This document shows positions 18,351-27,096 of a stretch of DNA of 64,000 bases, in pieces (the stretch's first letter is position 1; the number at the start of each line of letters is the position of its first letter). The stretch spans positions 124,001-188,000 of the forward strand of contig NZ_VTPX01000009.1 in assembly GCF_008298015.1 (NCBI RefSeq). Direction: 5' to 3'. The notes below the pieces were generated by a model. That model was not told the DNA's origin, made no database searches, and saw only the letters and a list, made by a program, of their open reading frames with translations. The DNA comes from Salinicola corii. GTDB taxonomy: Bacteria; Pseudomonadota; Gammaproteobacteria; Pseudomonadales; Halomonadaceae. Made by a program: the position numbers and the translations under genes.

Positions 18351-18829
18351 ATTGTTTCCTAGCAAGGGGCGCAGTGTGCTCCCCGGCCGCCTGACGGCAT
18401 CGTTCCGCTCGAACGACGAAAAATAACCTTTTGAATTGCGGGTTCGACCGCGCTGACGCGTTTTTTCGGTCATTTTCCACTCGCTTGAAACGGCTCGAAG
18501 GATCAAGCTATGGCGGCGGGAGGGCGTGGTGCGCCACGGTCCCTGTTCCCTATTGGCCATGCGCTATCCGAAACAATAGGTGTTCGATGACGTTTCAGAT
18601 AGAGTCCAGCCGTAATTGCATTAGGCTTATTTACATTGCGTGCTAACGGCTTTGCCGTCAATAAGCCTAGCGCTATTGCCACGATAGTCCAGGCCCGAGC
18701 CCGCTTTTTTACAGGTGATTCGTCTCGTCGATATACTGGATCGACCCGGTCGAATCCACCGTCCGGCGTGGTCGGGATTCGAACGACGGAATTCAGCGCG
18801 ATGGGTAAACCGATCGAAGGAGCGAAACA
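18351..18829. other. Intergenic region with a nested inverted repeat, no gene
   Basis: About 480 bases between divergent genes, somewhat AT-richer than its surroundings. I see no supported coding frame. It must hold the promoters of cfa (minus) and of the thiamine-binding-like gene (plus). The only striking structure is the 46-base nested palindrome at 18623-18668. Confidence 0.6.
18623..18668. repeat. Nested inverted repeat
   Basis: Outer arms AGGCTTATT (18623-18631) and AATAAGCCT (18660-18668) enclose an inner stem ACGGC (18646-18650) and GCCGT (18654-18658) with a TTT loop. No U-tract follows, so it is not an obvious terminator; it could be an operator, an untranslated-RNA structure or a remnant. 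Confidence 0.6.
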
Positions 18830-19129
18830 ATGCACGTCATCGTCGATCTATGTGTCGTGCCGCTGGGAGTCGGGGTGTCGGTATCGCCCCATGTGGCGGC
18901 GTGTCAGCGAATTATCGAGGACTCGGGCCTCCATCATCGAATGCATGCCTACGGCACCAATATCGAAGGGCCGTGGGATGAGGTGATGGCCGTCGTCAAG
19001 GCATGCCATGAGGGGGTGCATGCAATGGGAGCGCCGAGAATCACCACGACGCTGAAAATGGGGACACGAACGGACCGAGAACAACGCATGGACGAGAAGG
19101 TCGACAGCGTCGAGGCCCTGCGAGGCTAG
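18830..19129 (+). CDS. MTH1187/YkoF family thiamine-binding-like protein
   Basis: A 99-residue protein of the DUF77 (MTH1187) family, ferredoxin-like dimers or tetramers that bind thiamine-like ligands. Characteristic pieces are VDLCVVPLGVGVSVSPHVAACQRIIEDSGL, divided by the usual turn, then MHAYGTNIEGPWDEV and GAPRITTTLKMGTR; lengths near 95-105 are normal. ATG at 18830 follows AAGGAG with 7-base spacing. Function in the cell is not established, and the neighbours give no hint of a pathway. Confidence 0.85.
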   Translation: MHVIVDLCVVPLGVGVSVSPHVAACQRIIEDSGLHHRMHAYGTNIEGPWDEVMAVVKACHEGVHAMGAPRITTTLKMGTRTDREQRMDEKVDSVEALRG

Positions 19130-19183
19130 CCTCGTCGACTTCGGGTAAAAACGGGAGAGTATGCGCTGGCCGGCGACAGGGGG

Positions 19184-19564
19184 TTAGCGGCAGCGAATCG
19201 TCCAGGTGACCTTGTAGCCATCGCCTTCCTGGGTGGCGGCCTGGAGCTCGGTGTCCTCGTCGACCGTGGCGCCCTCGAGCTGCTGGTCGGCGCTGGCGGC
19301 TTTGCCCGACTCCTCGCCCGGCCCCATCGTCTGCTGCTCGACGATGACGAATTCGTCGTAGTCCTGCGCTTCGCACTGCTCCAGAGCGCGCTCCTTGGCA
19401 TTGCTCATCGCTTCGTCCTTGTCGTCACCCAGACCGGTCACGACGTAACGGGTGGCTTCCTTCTCGACCGAGCTGCTGTCGCTGGCGCAGCCCGCGAGGG
19501 CGCCCACCGTGAGCAATCCCGTTAGGGCCATCCAGATCGGTGTCGTTGCTGTCGTCTTCATCAT
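19184..19564 (-). CDS. Small outer-membrane-type lipoprotein, function unknown
   Basis: A 126-residue predicted lipoprotein with a lipobox LAGC ending the signal sequence (LLTVGALAGCASDSSS). The mature part is acidic and contains repeated-looking helical stretches (DKDEAMSNAKERALEQCEAQDYDEF). It carries two further cysteines, one in EQC and one as the penultimate residue, which could form a disulfide. ATG at 19564 was preferred over a frame extension by 10 residues because it starts immediately before the charged n-region. I do not recognise a family. Confidence 0.65.
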   Translation of the reverse strand: MMKTTATTPIWMALTGLLTVGALAGCASDSSSVEKEATRYVVTGLGDDKDEAMSNAKERALEQCEAQDYDEFVIVEQQTMGPGEESGKAASADQQLEGATVDEDTELQAATQEGDGYKVTWTIRCR

Positions 19565-19728
19565 GTCACTCACTTCTTGTGTCACGGTGGCCAACTGGCC
19601 GTGCGCGAAATTGCAGCGTCGCCGGCTGGTGTTTCAGTTTAGAACCCCGATTGCTATCCGCAAGCTATCGAAATTCGTAAGTCATTCTACAACAGGGAAA
19701 ATGTCCCTGGTGCGCGACGTGCTGCCTG

Positions 19729-20637
19729 TCAGGCAGATGCGGGCGTCGTCGCTTCCGGTGCTCTCAGCCAGTTGTCGCCGGCGGATAGCAGATGCGCGGT
19801 CAGAGCAACGAGAAGCTCGCCGCCGTGGCGCCAGAAGTGCCAGTAGAGCGGCACGTCCAGGGGACGTTGCGGATCGAGATCGACCAGTTCCCCCCGCGAC
19901 AGCCCATCGCTCCCCTGGCACTCGGGGATCATGGCGTAACCGATGCCGGCGAGCGTCATGTGCAGCACGCCTTCCGACGAAGGGCAGAGGTGGTGCGGAA
20001 ACGGATCCTTGAAACCGTGCAGATCGAGATAGCGCTGATGCAGGCGATCTTCCGGTCCGTAGAGAATCGCCGGCGCCCGTTCCAGCGCCTGCTGCGAGAC
20101 ACCCTCCGCAAAATGGCGCTCGGCGAATCCGGGGCTGGCCATCACGCGATACCGCATGGTGCCGAGGGCACGAGCGCGGGCGCCCTGGACAGGCCGCGCG
20201 GTGGCGCAGATGCAGCCGGCCACCTCGCCATCGCGCATGCGGCGTAGTGCCACCTCCTGATCGTCCACCACCAGATCCAGCAGCACGCCGCGACGATGGC
20301 AGAAGTCGCCGAGGGTCGGGGCCCACCAGGTCGCGAGGCTGTCGGCGTTGATCGCCAGCCTGAGCCGTTGCGCGCCCTCGCCGAGTGCCGGGATCCGGTC
20401 GAGCAGGTCATGCTCCAGCAAACGCACCTGCTGGGCATGGTTGAGAAGCCGCTGGCCCAATGGGGTCGGCAGCAGGCGCGGCGTGCGGACGACCACCGGC
20501 TGGCCCAGTCGGGCTTCCAGCAACTTGATACGCTGGGAGACCGCCGACTGGGTCAGGTTGAGCTGCTGGGCGCCGCGATCGAATCCGCCTTGATCGACGA
20601 TGGCGGACAGCGCTTCGAGAAGTTTGTAATCCAGCAT
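19729..20637 (-). CDS. argP: LysR-type regulator ArgP (IciA)
   Basis: A 302-residue LysR-family activator, N-terminal helix-turn-helix (residues about 1-60, NLTQSAVSQRIKLLEARLGQPVVVR) and C-terminal effector-binding domain. ArgP activates the arginine exporter gene argO in response to arginine and lysine. The divergent neighbour here encodes exactly that LysE/ArgO type exporter, so the call is well supported by context. The start ATG at 20637 (MLDYKLLEALSAIV) matches the family's N-terminus; the longer frame would overlap the divergent promoter region. Confidence 0.87.
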   Translation of the reverse strand: MLDYKLLEALSAIVDQGGFDRGAQQLNLTQSAVSQRIKLLEARLGQPVVVRTPRLLPTPLGQRLLNHAQQVRLLEHDLLDRIPALGEGAQRLRLAINADSLATWWAPTLGDFCHRRGVLLDLVVDDQEVALRRMRDGEVAGCICATARPVQGARARALGTMRYRVMASPGFAERHFAEGVSQQALERAPAILYGPEDRLHQRYLDLHGFKDPFPHHLCPSSEGVLHMTLAGIGYAMIPECQGSDGLSRGELVDLDPQRPLDVPLYWHFWRHGGELLVALTAHLLSAGDNWLRAPEATTPASA

Positions 20638-20740
20638 CAAATATTCTAATGCCTCATTAGCCAATTCATTTTTATTAATAGTCGATGTCGCCGCATGATG
20701 CGAATCCCCGTGCCTTCGCGCAGCGCCATGAGAGTTCACT
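20638..20740. promoter_or_regulatory. Divergent argP/argO control region
   Basis: An AT-rich 103-base interval between the divergent regulator and exporter genes (with TTCTAATGCCTCATTAG and runs of A/T). LysR regulators bind such shared regions; no precise box can be fixed from one sequence. Confidence 0.5.
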
Positions 20741-21355
20741 ATGGGAACGTCAGTCATTCAGGGTTTGTTGATCGGCGCCACGCTGATCGTGGCCATCGGG
20801 GCGCAGAATGCGTTCGTCCTGAGGCAGGGCCTGCGTCGCGAACATGGCTGGCTGGTGGCCGGGATCTGCGCCTTTTGCGATCTGACGCTGGTGGCCGCCG
20901 GCGTGGCGGGCCTCGCGCCGCTGATCGCCTCGAGCGTTACCGGCCTGCAGCTGGCGCGCTGGGGTGGCACTGGTTGGCTCGTGTGGCAGGCCGCGGTAGC
21001 GTTCAGGCGTGCGGTGCGCCCCCGCAGCCTCGAAGTAGGGGAGTCCGCGAATGGACTCCCGGCGGCAGGTGCGTGGTCGGTGATCGCGGCCACGCTGGCG
21101 GTGACACTGCTCAACCCCCACGTCTATCTGGATACGGTGGTGATGCTGGGCATCATCGGCGGCCAGCAGTCCAGCCCCGTCGGATTCGTGGTTGGAGCGT
21201 CGCTGGCGTCGCTGGTCTGGTTCTTCGGGCTGGTCGGACTGGCGCACTGGCTGTCGCCACGGCTTCGCAACCCGCGGTGGTGGCAGGGCATCGACACGGC
21301 GGTCGGAGCGATCATGCTGCTGGTCGCCTGGCAGCTCGCGACTCGAACGCTGTGA
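20741..21355 (+). CDS. argO: LysE/ArgO family amino-acid exporter
   Basis: A 204-residue inner-membrane exporter of the LysE superfamily with about six hydrophobic segments. It starts with the hallmark GLLIGATLIVAIGAQNAFVLRQGL and has the LLNPHVYLDTVVMLG motif in the second half. ArgO exports arginine (and canavanine), LysE lysine. Divergence from an ArgP-like regulator favours ArgO. ATG at 20741 gives the standard family start. Confidence 0.88.
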   Translation: MGTSVIQGLLIGATLIVAIGAQNAFVLRQGLRREHGWLVAGICAFCDLTLVAAGVAGLAPLIASSVTGLQLARWGGTGWLVWQAAVAFRRAVRPRSLEVGESANGLPAAGAWSVIAATLAVTLLNPHVYLDTVVMLGIIGGQQSSPVGFVVGASLASLVWFFGLVGLAHWLSPRLRNPRWWQGIDTAVGAIMLLVAWQLATRTL

Positions 21356-21361
21356 ACAGGG

Positions 21362-22735
21362 TTAGCCAATCTGAATGTCGCCTTTGGCATAGCGAACGCC
21401 CCGGGCCTGCCGTGTCGCCAGGAAATAGCCGACGGAGAGCGGTCCCACCCGGCCCAGCAGCATGGTCAGACCCAGCAGGAACTGCCCCGGCAGCGAAAGA
21501 TCGCTGGTGATGCCCCGGGACAACCCCACGGTACCGAAGGCGGATACGGTCTCGAACGCCAGATCGAGAAACGACTGTTTGCTGTCGGTGATGGTGAGCC
21601 CGAACAGCGCCATTACCACCAGCAGGACCCCGGCCAGCGCTACCGTGATCGCTTTGATCACGGTCTCCTGGGGGATCGAGCGGCCGAAGACCGTGGGGTG
21701 TTCGGTGTTGCGGTAGAACGCGCGGGCCGTCAGCAGCAGGACCACGAAGGTGGTGATCTTGATGCCGCTGGCGGTGGAGCTCGAGCCGGCACCGATGAAC
21801 ATCAGCACCATCACCAGCAGCGTCGAGGCGTCGGTCAGCGAGCCGGTCTCCAGCGTGTTGAAGCCGGCCGTACGCGGGGTGACGGCCTGGAACCAGGCCG
21901 CCTGCAGCTTGGCGAAAACGCTCCCCAGGCCTCCCAGGGTGCCGGGATTGGACCACTCCAGGCCGAGCAGGATCGCGGTGGCGATCACATTGAGCCAGAA
22001 CGTGGCCAGCAGCACGACCTTGGTCTGCATCGCCAGGCGCGACCAGCGACGATGGCGATAGAGATCGCTGACCACCACGAAGCCCAGCCCGCCGACGATG
22101 AACATCAGCGTCACCGTTGCATTGACCAGCGGATCGCCGACCTCCTTGATCAGGCTGTCGGAAAAGGTCGAGAAACCGGCGTTGTTGAACGCCGAGACGG
22201 CGTGGAAGAGGCTGTGCCACAGCCCCATCTCCAGCCCCTGCTCGGGCACCCAGTGGCAGGCCAGCAGCAGCGTGCCGACGGTCTCGGTGATGAAGGCGAA
22301 GGCGACCACCAGCTTGACCAGGTCGCGGATGTCGCTGAAGGCGATCTCTCCCAGCGCCTCGCGGACCAGGTTCTGCTGGCTCAGCGGCAGCCGCGTTCCC
22401 AGCAGCAGCACCGTCAACGCGGCGAAGGTCATGAAGCCCAGGCCGCCTACCTGAATCAGGACCAGCACCACCAACTGGCCGATGAATGTCAGGTCCTTGC
22501 CCACATCGATCACGCTGAGCCCGGTGACGGTGACCGCCGAGGTCGCGGTGAACAGGGCCTCGTGCCAGGCCAGGGGGCGCGTCGCGCTGCCCGGAAGCCA
22601 TAGCAGCAGGGCGCCGATGGCGCAGAGCAGCGCGAAACCGAGCAGCAGTATCTCCGGTGGAGAGAGCCTGATGACACCGCCGTGCGGGGCGCGACGAAAG
22701 GGCCGCTTGAGTCGTTGCCAGCGTCTCACTCGCAC
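21362..22735 (-). CDS. KtrB/TrkH-type potassium transporter subunit
   Basis: A 457-residue membrane protein with the four-fold M1-P-M2 architecture of the SKT superfamily. Pore loops are visible around TATSAVTVTGLSVIDVG, SAFNNAGFSTFSDS, TPRTAGFNTLETGSL and SAFGTVGLSRGITSDLS, each carrying the conserved filter glycine. The segment GAGSSSTASGIKITTF is the gating-loop region of KtrB. It starts with GTG at 22735, preceded by GGAGGG. The upstream gene is the cytosolic RCK partner, so together they form a Na+-dependent Ktr-type potassium uptake system important for osmotic adaptation. Confidence 0.9.
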   Translation of the reverse strand: MRVRRWQRLKRPFRRAPHGGVIRLSPPEILLLGFALLCAIGALLLWLPGSATRPLAWHEALFTATSAVTVTGLSVIDVGKDLTFIGQLVVLVLIQVGGLGFMTFAALTVLLLGTRLPLSQQNLVREALGEIAFSDIRDLVKLVVAFAFITETVGTLLLACHWVPEQGLEMGLWHSLFHAVSAFNNAGFSTFSDSLIKEVGDPLVNATVTLMFIVGGLGFVVVSDLYRHRRWSRLAMQTKVVLLATFWLNVIATAILLGLEWSNPGTLGGLGSVFAKLQAAWFQAVTPRTAGFNTLETGSLTDASTLLVMVLMFIGAGSSSTASGIKITTFVVLLLTARAFYRNTEHPTVFGRSIPQETVIKAITVALAGVLLVVMALFGLTITDSKQSFLDLAFETVSAFGTVGLSRGITSDLSLPGQFLLGLTMLLGRVGPLSVGYFLATRQARGVRYAKGDIQIG

Positions 22736-22796
22736 CCTCCGCGGTGGCTGGCGGGCGCCTCGAGGGCGTCTCGTGCAGAGGGATGAGGCGGAACGC

Positions 22797-23453
22797 TCAT
22801 ATCTGTTTGCCGATTTCGCGCAGTGCCTGCAGGTCGCCCATCAGGATCAGGCTGTCGCCGGCCTGGAGCGGGGTGTCGTCGTCCGGCGTGCGAATCACCT
22901 CTTCGCCACGCTTGATGGCGACCAGAGACAGGGCCTCGGGATCGATGGCGAGGTTGGCGACGCTGGCACAGTTCTCGATCAGACGGTCGGTGGTCTCGAT
23001 CTCGACGATGAACTGGCGCTCGCCCAGCCGGATGAAATCGACCATGGCGTGATAGTTGAGGCTCTCCGCGACCCGCACGCCGACATCGTATTCCGGGTAG
23101 ACGACGCGGTCGGCGCCCAGGCGCTTGAGCAACTTGTAGTGAGCATCGGAGTGAGCCTTGGCCCAGATCTCCTTGGCGCCGAGCTCCTTGACGTGGAGTG
23201 TGCAGGTGACGCTGGCCTCGACGTTATCGTCGACATCGATGACCACGACGTCGTAGGCATCCAGCGAGAGCTCGCTCAACGCTTTCTCGTCGGTGAGGTC
23301 GGCGATCACCGCGTGATCGAGCATGTCCGACAGCGCGTCGATCCGAGTTTCGTCGGCGTCGACCCCGAGCACCTGGTTCTGATGACGTTTCAGTTCGCGT
23401 GCAACAGTGCTGCCGAAGTAGCCCAACCCCAGAATGGCGAAGTGCCGGGACAT
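22797..23453 (-). CDS. KtrA/TrkA family RCK regulatory subunit
   Basis: A 218-residue soluble protein with an N-terminal Rossmann domain (FAILGLGYFGSTVARELKR) binding nucleotide, typically ATP/ADP or NAD(H), and a C-terminal TrkA-C domain (about residues 140-218). The single-RCK length matches KtrA rather than the tandem TrkA. It is followed, 61 bases downstream on the same strand, by the KtrB channel gene, forming one operon. ATG at 23453 begins right at the Rossmann strand. Confidence 0.9.
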   Translation of the reverse strand: MSRHFAILGLGYFGSTVARELKRHQNQVLGVDADETRIDALSDMLDHAVIADLTDEKALSELSLDAYDVVVIDVDDNVEASVTCTLHVKELGAKEIWAKAHSDAHYKLLKRLGADRVVYPEYDVGVRVAESLNYHAMVDFIRLGERQFIVEIETTDRLIENCASVANLAIDPEALSLVAIKRGEEVIRTPDDDTPLQAGDSLILMGDLQALREIGKQI

Positions 23454-23695
23454 CGGAATCTCCTTATCGATCGGCGCCGGTAATGCCGACCGGCGAGTGG
23501 GCTGGATCATCGCTGTGGGCCAAGCTTTGCACAACCTCCGGCATCCTACCAACCACGACTTGGTCGCGCATGTCGCGCGTCGACGCTACAATCTTCCGCC
23601 GCAATCGGCCCGTCCTGGGCAACTTCTTGCGCCGCGCCCCGACCCTCGATACGGGGCTAGCGTATTCAGGCCGTCCACTGGAACGACGAGGAAGC

Positions 23696-25141
23696 ATGAC
23701 CGCAATCGCACGACCCAAGAATCTGTGGCTGGGACGTTGGGGCTTTGTCCTGGCGGCTACTGGCTCGTCCGTGGGGCTGGGCAATATCTGGAAATTCCCG
23801 TACATGACCGGCGAATACGGTGGTGGCGCTTTCGTCATGGTTTACCTGGTCTGCATCGTGGCCATCGGCGTGCCGGTGATGATGACCGAGATCGCACTGG
23901 GGCGCAGAGGCCGGGGCAGCCCGATCGACGCGATCCGGCGGGTGGCGCGGGAGTCCGGACGCAGCGGGCTGTGGTCGGGACTTGGCTGGATGGCGATGCT
24001 GTGCGGCTTCATGATCCTGTCGTTCTACGTCGTGGTTGCCGGCTGGGCGGTCTCCTACCTGTGGAAGTCGCTCAGTGGTGGCCTGACGGCCGACAGCGTC
24101 GAGGGCATGGCGGCCATCTTCGGTGCCAACAACGCCAATCCCTGGAATCTCGGTTTCTGGAGTACGCTCGTCACCGTGGCGACGATGGCGATCGTGGGGC
24201 TGGGCGTCCAGGCGGGGATCGAGCGCAGCGTGCGCTGGATGATGCCGGGGCTGGTGGTCATGCTGGTGGTGATGATCGTGTACGCGATCTTTTCCGGCAG
24301 CTTCGGCGCCGGCGTGCAGTTCCTGTTCGCCTTCGATCCCGGCAAGCTCACCGGACAGGCCATCCTGGCGGCGATGGGGCACGCCTTCTTCACCCTGTCG
24401 CTGGCCTCCGGCGCGATCCTCACCTACGGCGCCTACTTGCCGGCGGGCCAGTCCATCGGTCGTACCACGCTGATGGTCGCCATCTGCGACACCCTGGTGG
24501 CGCTGATGGCCGGGCTGGCGATCTTCCCGGTGATCTTCGCCAATGGCATGGACCCGGCGTCCGGCCCCGGCCTCATCTTCATGAGCCTGCCGCTGGCGTT
24601 CCAGCAGATGCCGCTGGGCGGGGTGATCGAGACGATCTTCTTCCTGATGTTGACCGTGGCCGCGCTGACCTCGGCCATCTCGATGATCGAAGCCACGGTC
24701 GCCTGGCTGAACGAAAGCCACGGCCTGTCACGCGCCAGGGCGGCCTGGGGCGTCGGTATCCTGCTGTGGATCGTGAGTACGCTGGCGATGCTGTCGTTCA
24801 ACGTCGGCGCGGACTGGAAGCTGGCGGGGCGTCACTTCTTCGACTGGCTGGATTTCCTGACCTCGCGCTTCCTGATGCCGCTGGGTGGGCTGGGAACGGC
24901 GTTGCTGGCCGGGTTCGTGCTGCGTCGAGAGAGCCTCGAGGTGGAGCTTGGGTTGCCGTCGGCCATCCACGCCCTGTGGCGATTCACGATCCGCTATGTC
25001 TGTCCGGTGGCGATCGTGATGGTGTTCCTGGATGCCCTGGGTGCGCTGAATGCGGATTTCGACTGGCGCTGGCTGGCAATGGTGTTGGCCCTGGCGCTGC
25101 TCGCGGAGGTGGTTCTCGCCCGCCTGACGCGTCGGGCGTAA
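23696..25141 (+). CDS. Neurotransmitter:sodium symporter family transporter
   Basis: A 481-residue inner-membrane protein with about 11-12 hydrophobic segments of the NSS (SNF) family, importing amino acids or related solutes with sodium. The first transmembrane segment carries the signature LAATGSSVGLGNIWKFPYMTGE, which forms part of the Na+ and substrate site. Further family features are GRRGRGSPIDA and SLASGAILTYGAYL. ATG at 23696 has GAGGAAG just upstream. Substrate cannot be predicted. It is divergent from ktrAB; both are sodium-coupled systems. Confidence 0.88.
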   Translation: MTAIARPKNLWLGRWGFVLAATGSSVGLGNIWKFPYMTGEYGGGAFVMVYLVCIVAIGVPVMMTEIALGRRGRGSPIDAIRRVARESGRSGLWSGLGWMAMLCGFMILSFYVVVAGWAVSYLWKSLSGGLTADSVEGMAAIFGANNANPWNLGFWSTLVTVATMAIVGLGVQAGIERSVRWMMPGLVVMLVVMIVYAIFSGSFGAGVQFLFAFDPGKLTGQAILAAMGHAFFTLSLASGAILTYGAYLPAGQSIGRTTLMVAICDTLVALMAGLAIFPVIFANGMDPASGPGLIFMSLPLAFQQMPLGGVIETIFFLMLTVAALTSAISMIEATVAWLNESHGLSRARAAWGVGILLWIVSTLAMLSFNVGADWKLAGRHFFDWLDFLTSRFLMPLGGLGTALLAGFVLRRESLEVELGLPSAIHALWRFTIRYVCPVAIVMVFLDALGALNADFDWRWLAMVLALALLAEVVLARLTRRA

Positions 25142-25157
25142 GCCTGGTGCAACGGTA

Positions 25158-25181
25158 CGGGCGGGCGCCGAGGCCCGCCCG
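25158..25181. terminator. GC-rich hairpin between convergent genes
   Basis: CGGGCGGGC (25158-25166) pairs with GCCCGCCCG (25173-25181), a strong 9-bp stem between the symporter gene and the convergent SIMPL gene. No U-tract follows, so termination may be partial or Rho-assisted. Confidence 0.5.
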
Positions 25182-25188
25182 AAGGTCA

Positions 25189-26016
25189 TCAGTCGTCGAT
25201 CTCCCAGGTCACGCTCACGCCGGCGTCGATGCTGATCTCGCCGCTGCGGTACTCCGCCGCGCTGCTGCCGCTGCCACTGTCGGCTGCCGCGGCACGCATC
25301 ATCATCTGCGGTTGATAGCGGGGCGCCGTGGTCTCTTCGATATTGACGACATCGCCCAGGTCGACATCCAGCGTATCGGCCATCATCTCGGCCTTCTGGC
25401 GTGCCCGCTCCAGCGCCTGCTTGAGTGCGCGATCGTCCGCCGCGTCGCTGTCCTGGAGCCCGTAGCTGACGCCGTCGAGAGAGTCGACGCCAGCGGCGGT
25501 CAGGGCGTCGAGCACGCGGGGCAGCCGGTCGAGATCGTTCAGCGTCAACGACACCGAACGTTCGACCTGGGTGCGCACCTTCGGCGGCGTGTCGTCATCG
25601 CCCCGATTGCCGGACTGCACGATGTCCGGGCGCACGCTGAGCGAGCCGGCACGAATCCGCTTGCTATCGACGCCGGCGTTTTCCAGGGTCCGGATCAGCT
25701 CGCCGGTGCGGGATTCGAGCCGGTCCCGCGCCTCCTTGATGGCGTCGCTATCGCCCGAGGACTCCTCTCCCTGGACCTGGGCCGGCGTGCGCTCCCACAG
25801 TCGCGCATTCAGCGTCGCCTGATCCGGTGCGACATCGATCGTGGCGTTGGCCTGGACGTGGAGCTGATGTGGCGTCTTGTCGGCGAGCGCCGGCGTGGCC
25901 AGGGCAATGGTCGCCACTACCCCGGCAAGCCCGAGGCTCAGGTTCCGGGCCAGGCTTCTGCCACGGGGTGAGGCGTGAGAGTGGGCTGAACGATTGATCA
26001 GAGCGTCGTGAGACAT
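25189..26016 (-). CDS. SIMPL (DUF541) domain periplasmic protein
   Basis: A 275-residue protein with an arginine-containing signal peptide (cleaved near TPALADKTP) and a SIMPL/DUF541 domain, the family of E. coli YggE and BP26, oligomeric periplasmic proteins linked to oxidative and envelope stress. Family features seen are HVQANATIDVAPDQATLNARLWE, KRIRAGSLSVRPDI and the C-terminal ALERARQKAEMMADTL. An inserted acidic segment (EESSGDSDA) is visible. ATG at 26016 follows GAGGAAG. Precise function is unknown. Confidence 0.82.
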   Translation of the reverse strand: MSHDALINRSAHSHASPRGRSLARNLSLGLAGVVATIALATPALADKTPHQLHVQANATIDVAPDQATLNARLWERTPAQVQGEESSGDSDAIKEARDRLESRTGELIRTLENAGVDSKRIRAGSLSVRPDIVQSGNRGDDDTPPKVRTQVERSVSLTLNDLDRLPRVLDALTAAGVDSLDGVSYGLQDSDAADDRALKQALERARQKAEMMADTLDVDLGDVVNIEETTAPRYQPQMMMRAAAADSGSGSSAAEYRSGEISIDAGVSVTWEIDD

Positions 26017-26136
26017 GGCACTTCCTCTATCGAAAAACGCGTGTCGCGCACAATGTGGGCGCTGCATAGACGCCTCAGGCGTCCTTCGGTTCCCATGCTA
26101 TGCTCGCCGGCACCTTTAGCCCAACTCGCAGAACCG

Positions 26137-27093
26137 ATGATGCGCTCTCTTTCCCCATTGCTGAACGCCGTGATGTCGCTGGTGCCGTGGTGGCCGGCGA
26201 TCGCCGCCGTCGGTGCGGCGCTGCTACCGCTGCACGCCATGGCGGAGGTCGATGCCATCAGCGTCGAAGACGACGGCGGACGCACCGTTACCCTGTCCCG
26301 GCCCGCCGAGCGCATCGTCGCGCTGGCGCCGCACCTGGTCGAGATGAGCTATGCCGTCGACGCCGGCGGGCAGTTGGTCGGGGCCATCGAGGGGAGCGAC
26401 TATCCGCCGGCGGCGGCACATATCGATCGGGTCGGCAGCTACCGTGGTATTCCCATCGAACTGGTCATCGCCAAACGGCCGGATCTGGTGCTGGCCTGGG
26501 GCAGTGGCACGCCGGCATCGCTGATCGAGCAACTGGATCGGCTAGGCATCCCCGTTTATCGCAGCGAGCCGCGGCGGCTCGACCAGATCGCCGGCGACCT
26601 ACGCGATATTGGCCGGCTCAGCGGCCATGACGCCGCCGGGGAGAAGGCTGCCTCGCGGTTCGAGCGGGAATTGCAACGCAGCTCACAGACGCTGTCACCA
26701 AAGCCGCGGGTCTTCTACCAATTGGGGCAGTCGCCATTGACCACGCTGGCCGGCGGCCAGATCGTGACCCAGATCATTCGTCACTGCGGCGGCGAGCCGC
26801 TATTCGAGGAGGCACCCGTACTGGTGCCGCAGATTGGCTGGGAATCGCTGCTCGAGGCTCGGCCGCAGGTCATTCTGGCGGCCGGCGACGACGACCGCTG
26901 GAAAGCGTTCTGGGCACACCACGATGAATTGCCGGCGGTGCAAGACGGCGCGCTCTACACCGTCGATCGGGACGCCATCAGCCGGCCCGGACCGCGCATG
27001 ATCCAGGCGGTGCGGGAGGTATGTCAGGCGCTGGCCGATGCGCATCGCAAGGTGAAGGGGGCGCCTGATCGAGCGCCGCCGTTTTCAGGCTGA
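26137..27093 (+). CDS. BtuF-like cobalamin ABC transporter binding protein
   Basis: A 318-residue periplasmic binding protein of the helical-backbone class (BtuF/FhuD fold). It has an N-terminal hydrophobic export signal, then ISVEDDGGRTVTLSRPAERIVALAPHLVEM, the standard first lobe of BtuF-like proteins. The second lobe starts near KPRVFYQLGQSPLTTL. Its gene ends 3 bases before the convergent end of the cobalamin adenosyltransferase gene, and a riboswitch-controlled BtuB-like receptor lies 10 kb away, so vitamin B12 is the likely ligand. No BtuCD permease or ATPase is adjacent. Heme or siderophore binding is the main alternative. ATG at 26137 lacks a strong ribosome-binding site. Confidence 0.72.
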   Translation: MMRSLSPLLNAVMSLVPWWPAIAAVGAALLPLHAMAEVDAISVEDDGGRTVTLSRPAERIVALAPHLVEMSYAVDAGGQLVGAIEGSDYPPAAAHIDRVGSYRGIPIELVIAKRPDLVLAWGSGTPASLIEQLDRLGIPVYRSEPRRLDQIAGDLRDIGRLSGHDAAGEKAASRFERELQRSSQTLSPKPRVFYQLGQSPLTTLAGGQIVTQIIRHCGGEPLFEEAPVLVPQIGWESLLEARPQVILAAGDDDRWKAFWAHHDELPAVQDGALYTVDRDAISRPGPRMIQAVREVCQALADAHRKVKGAPDRAPPFSG

Positions 27094-27096
27094 GCC

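Noticed and set aside
23434-25971. An 845-codon plus-strand frame overlapping the sodium symporter gene
   Set aside because: It is the +1-type shadow of the symporter frame, Arg/Gly-rich without recognisable motifs, and it runs antisense into the SIMPL gene.
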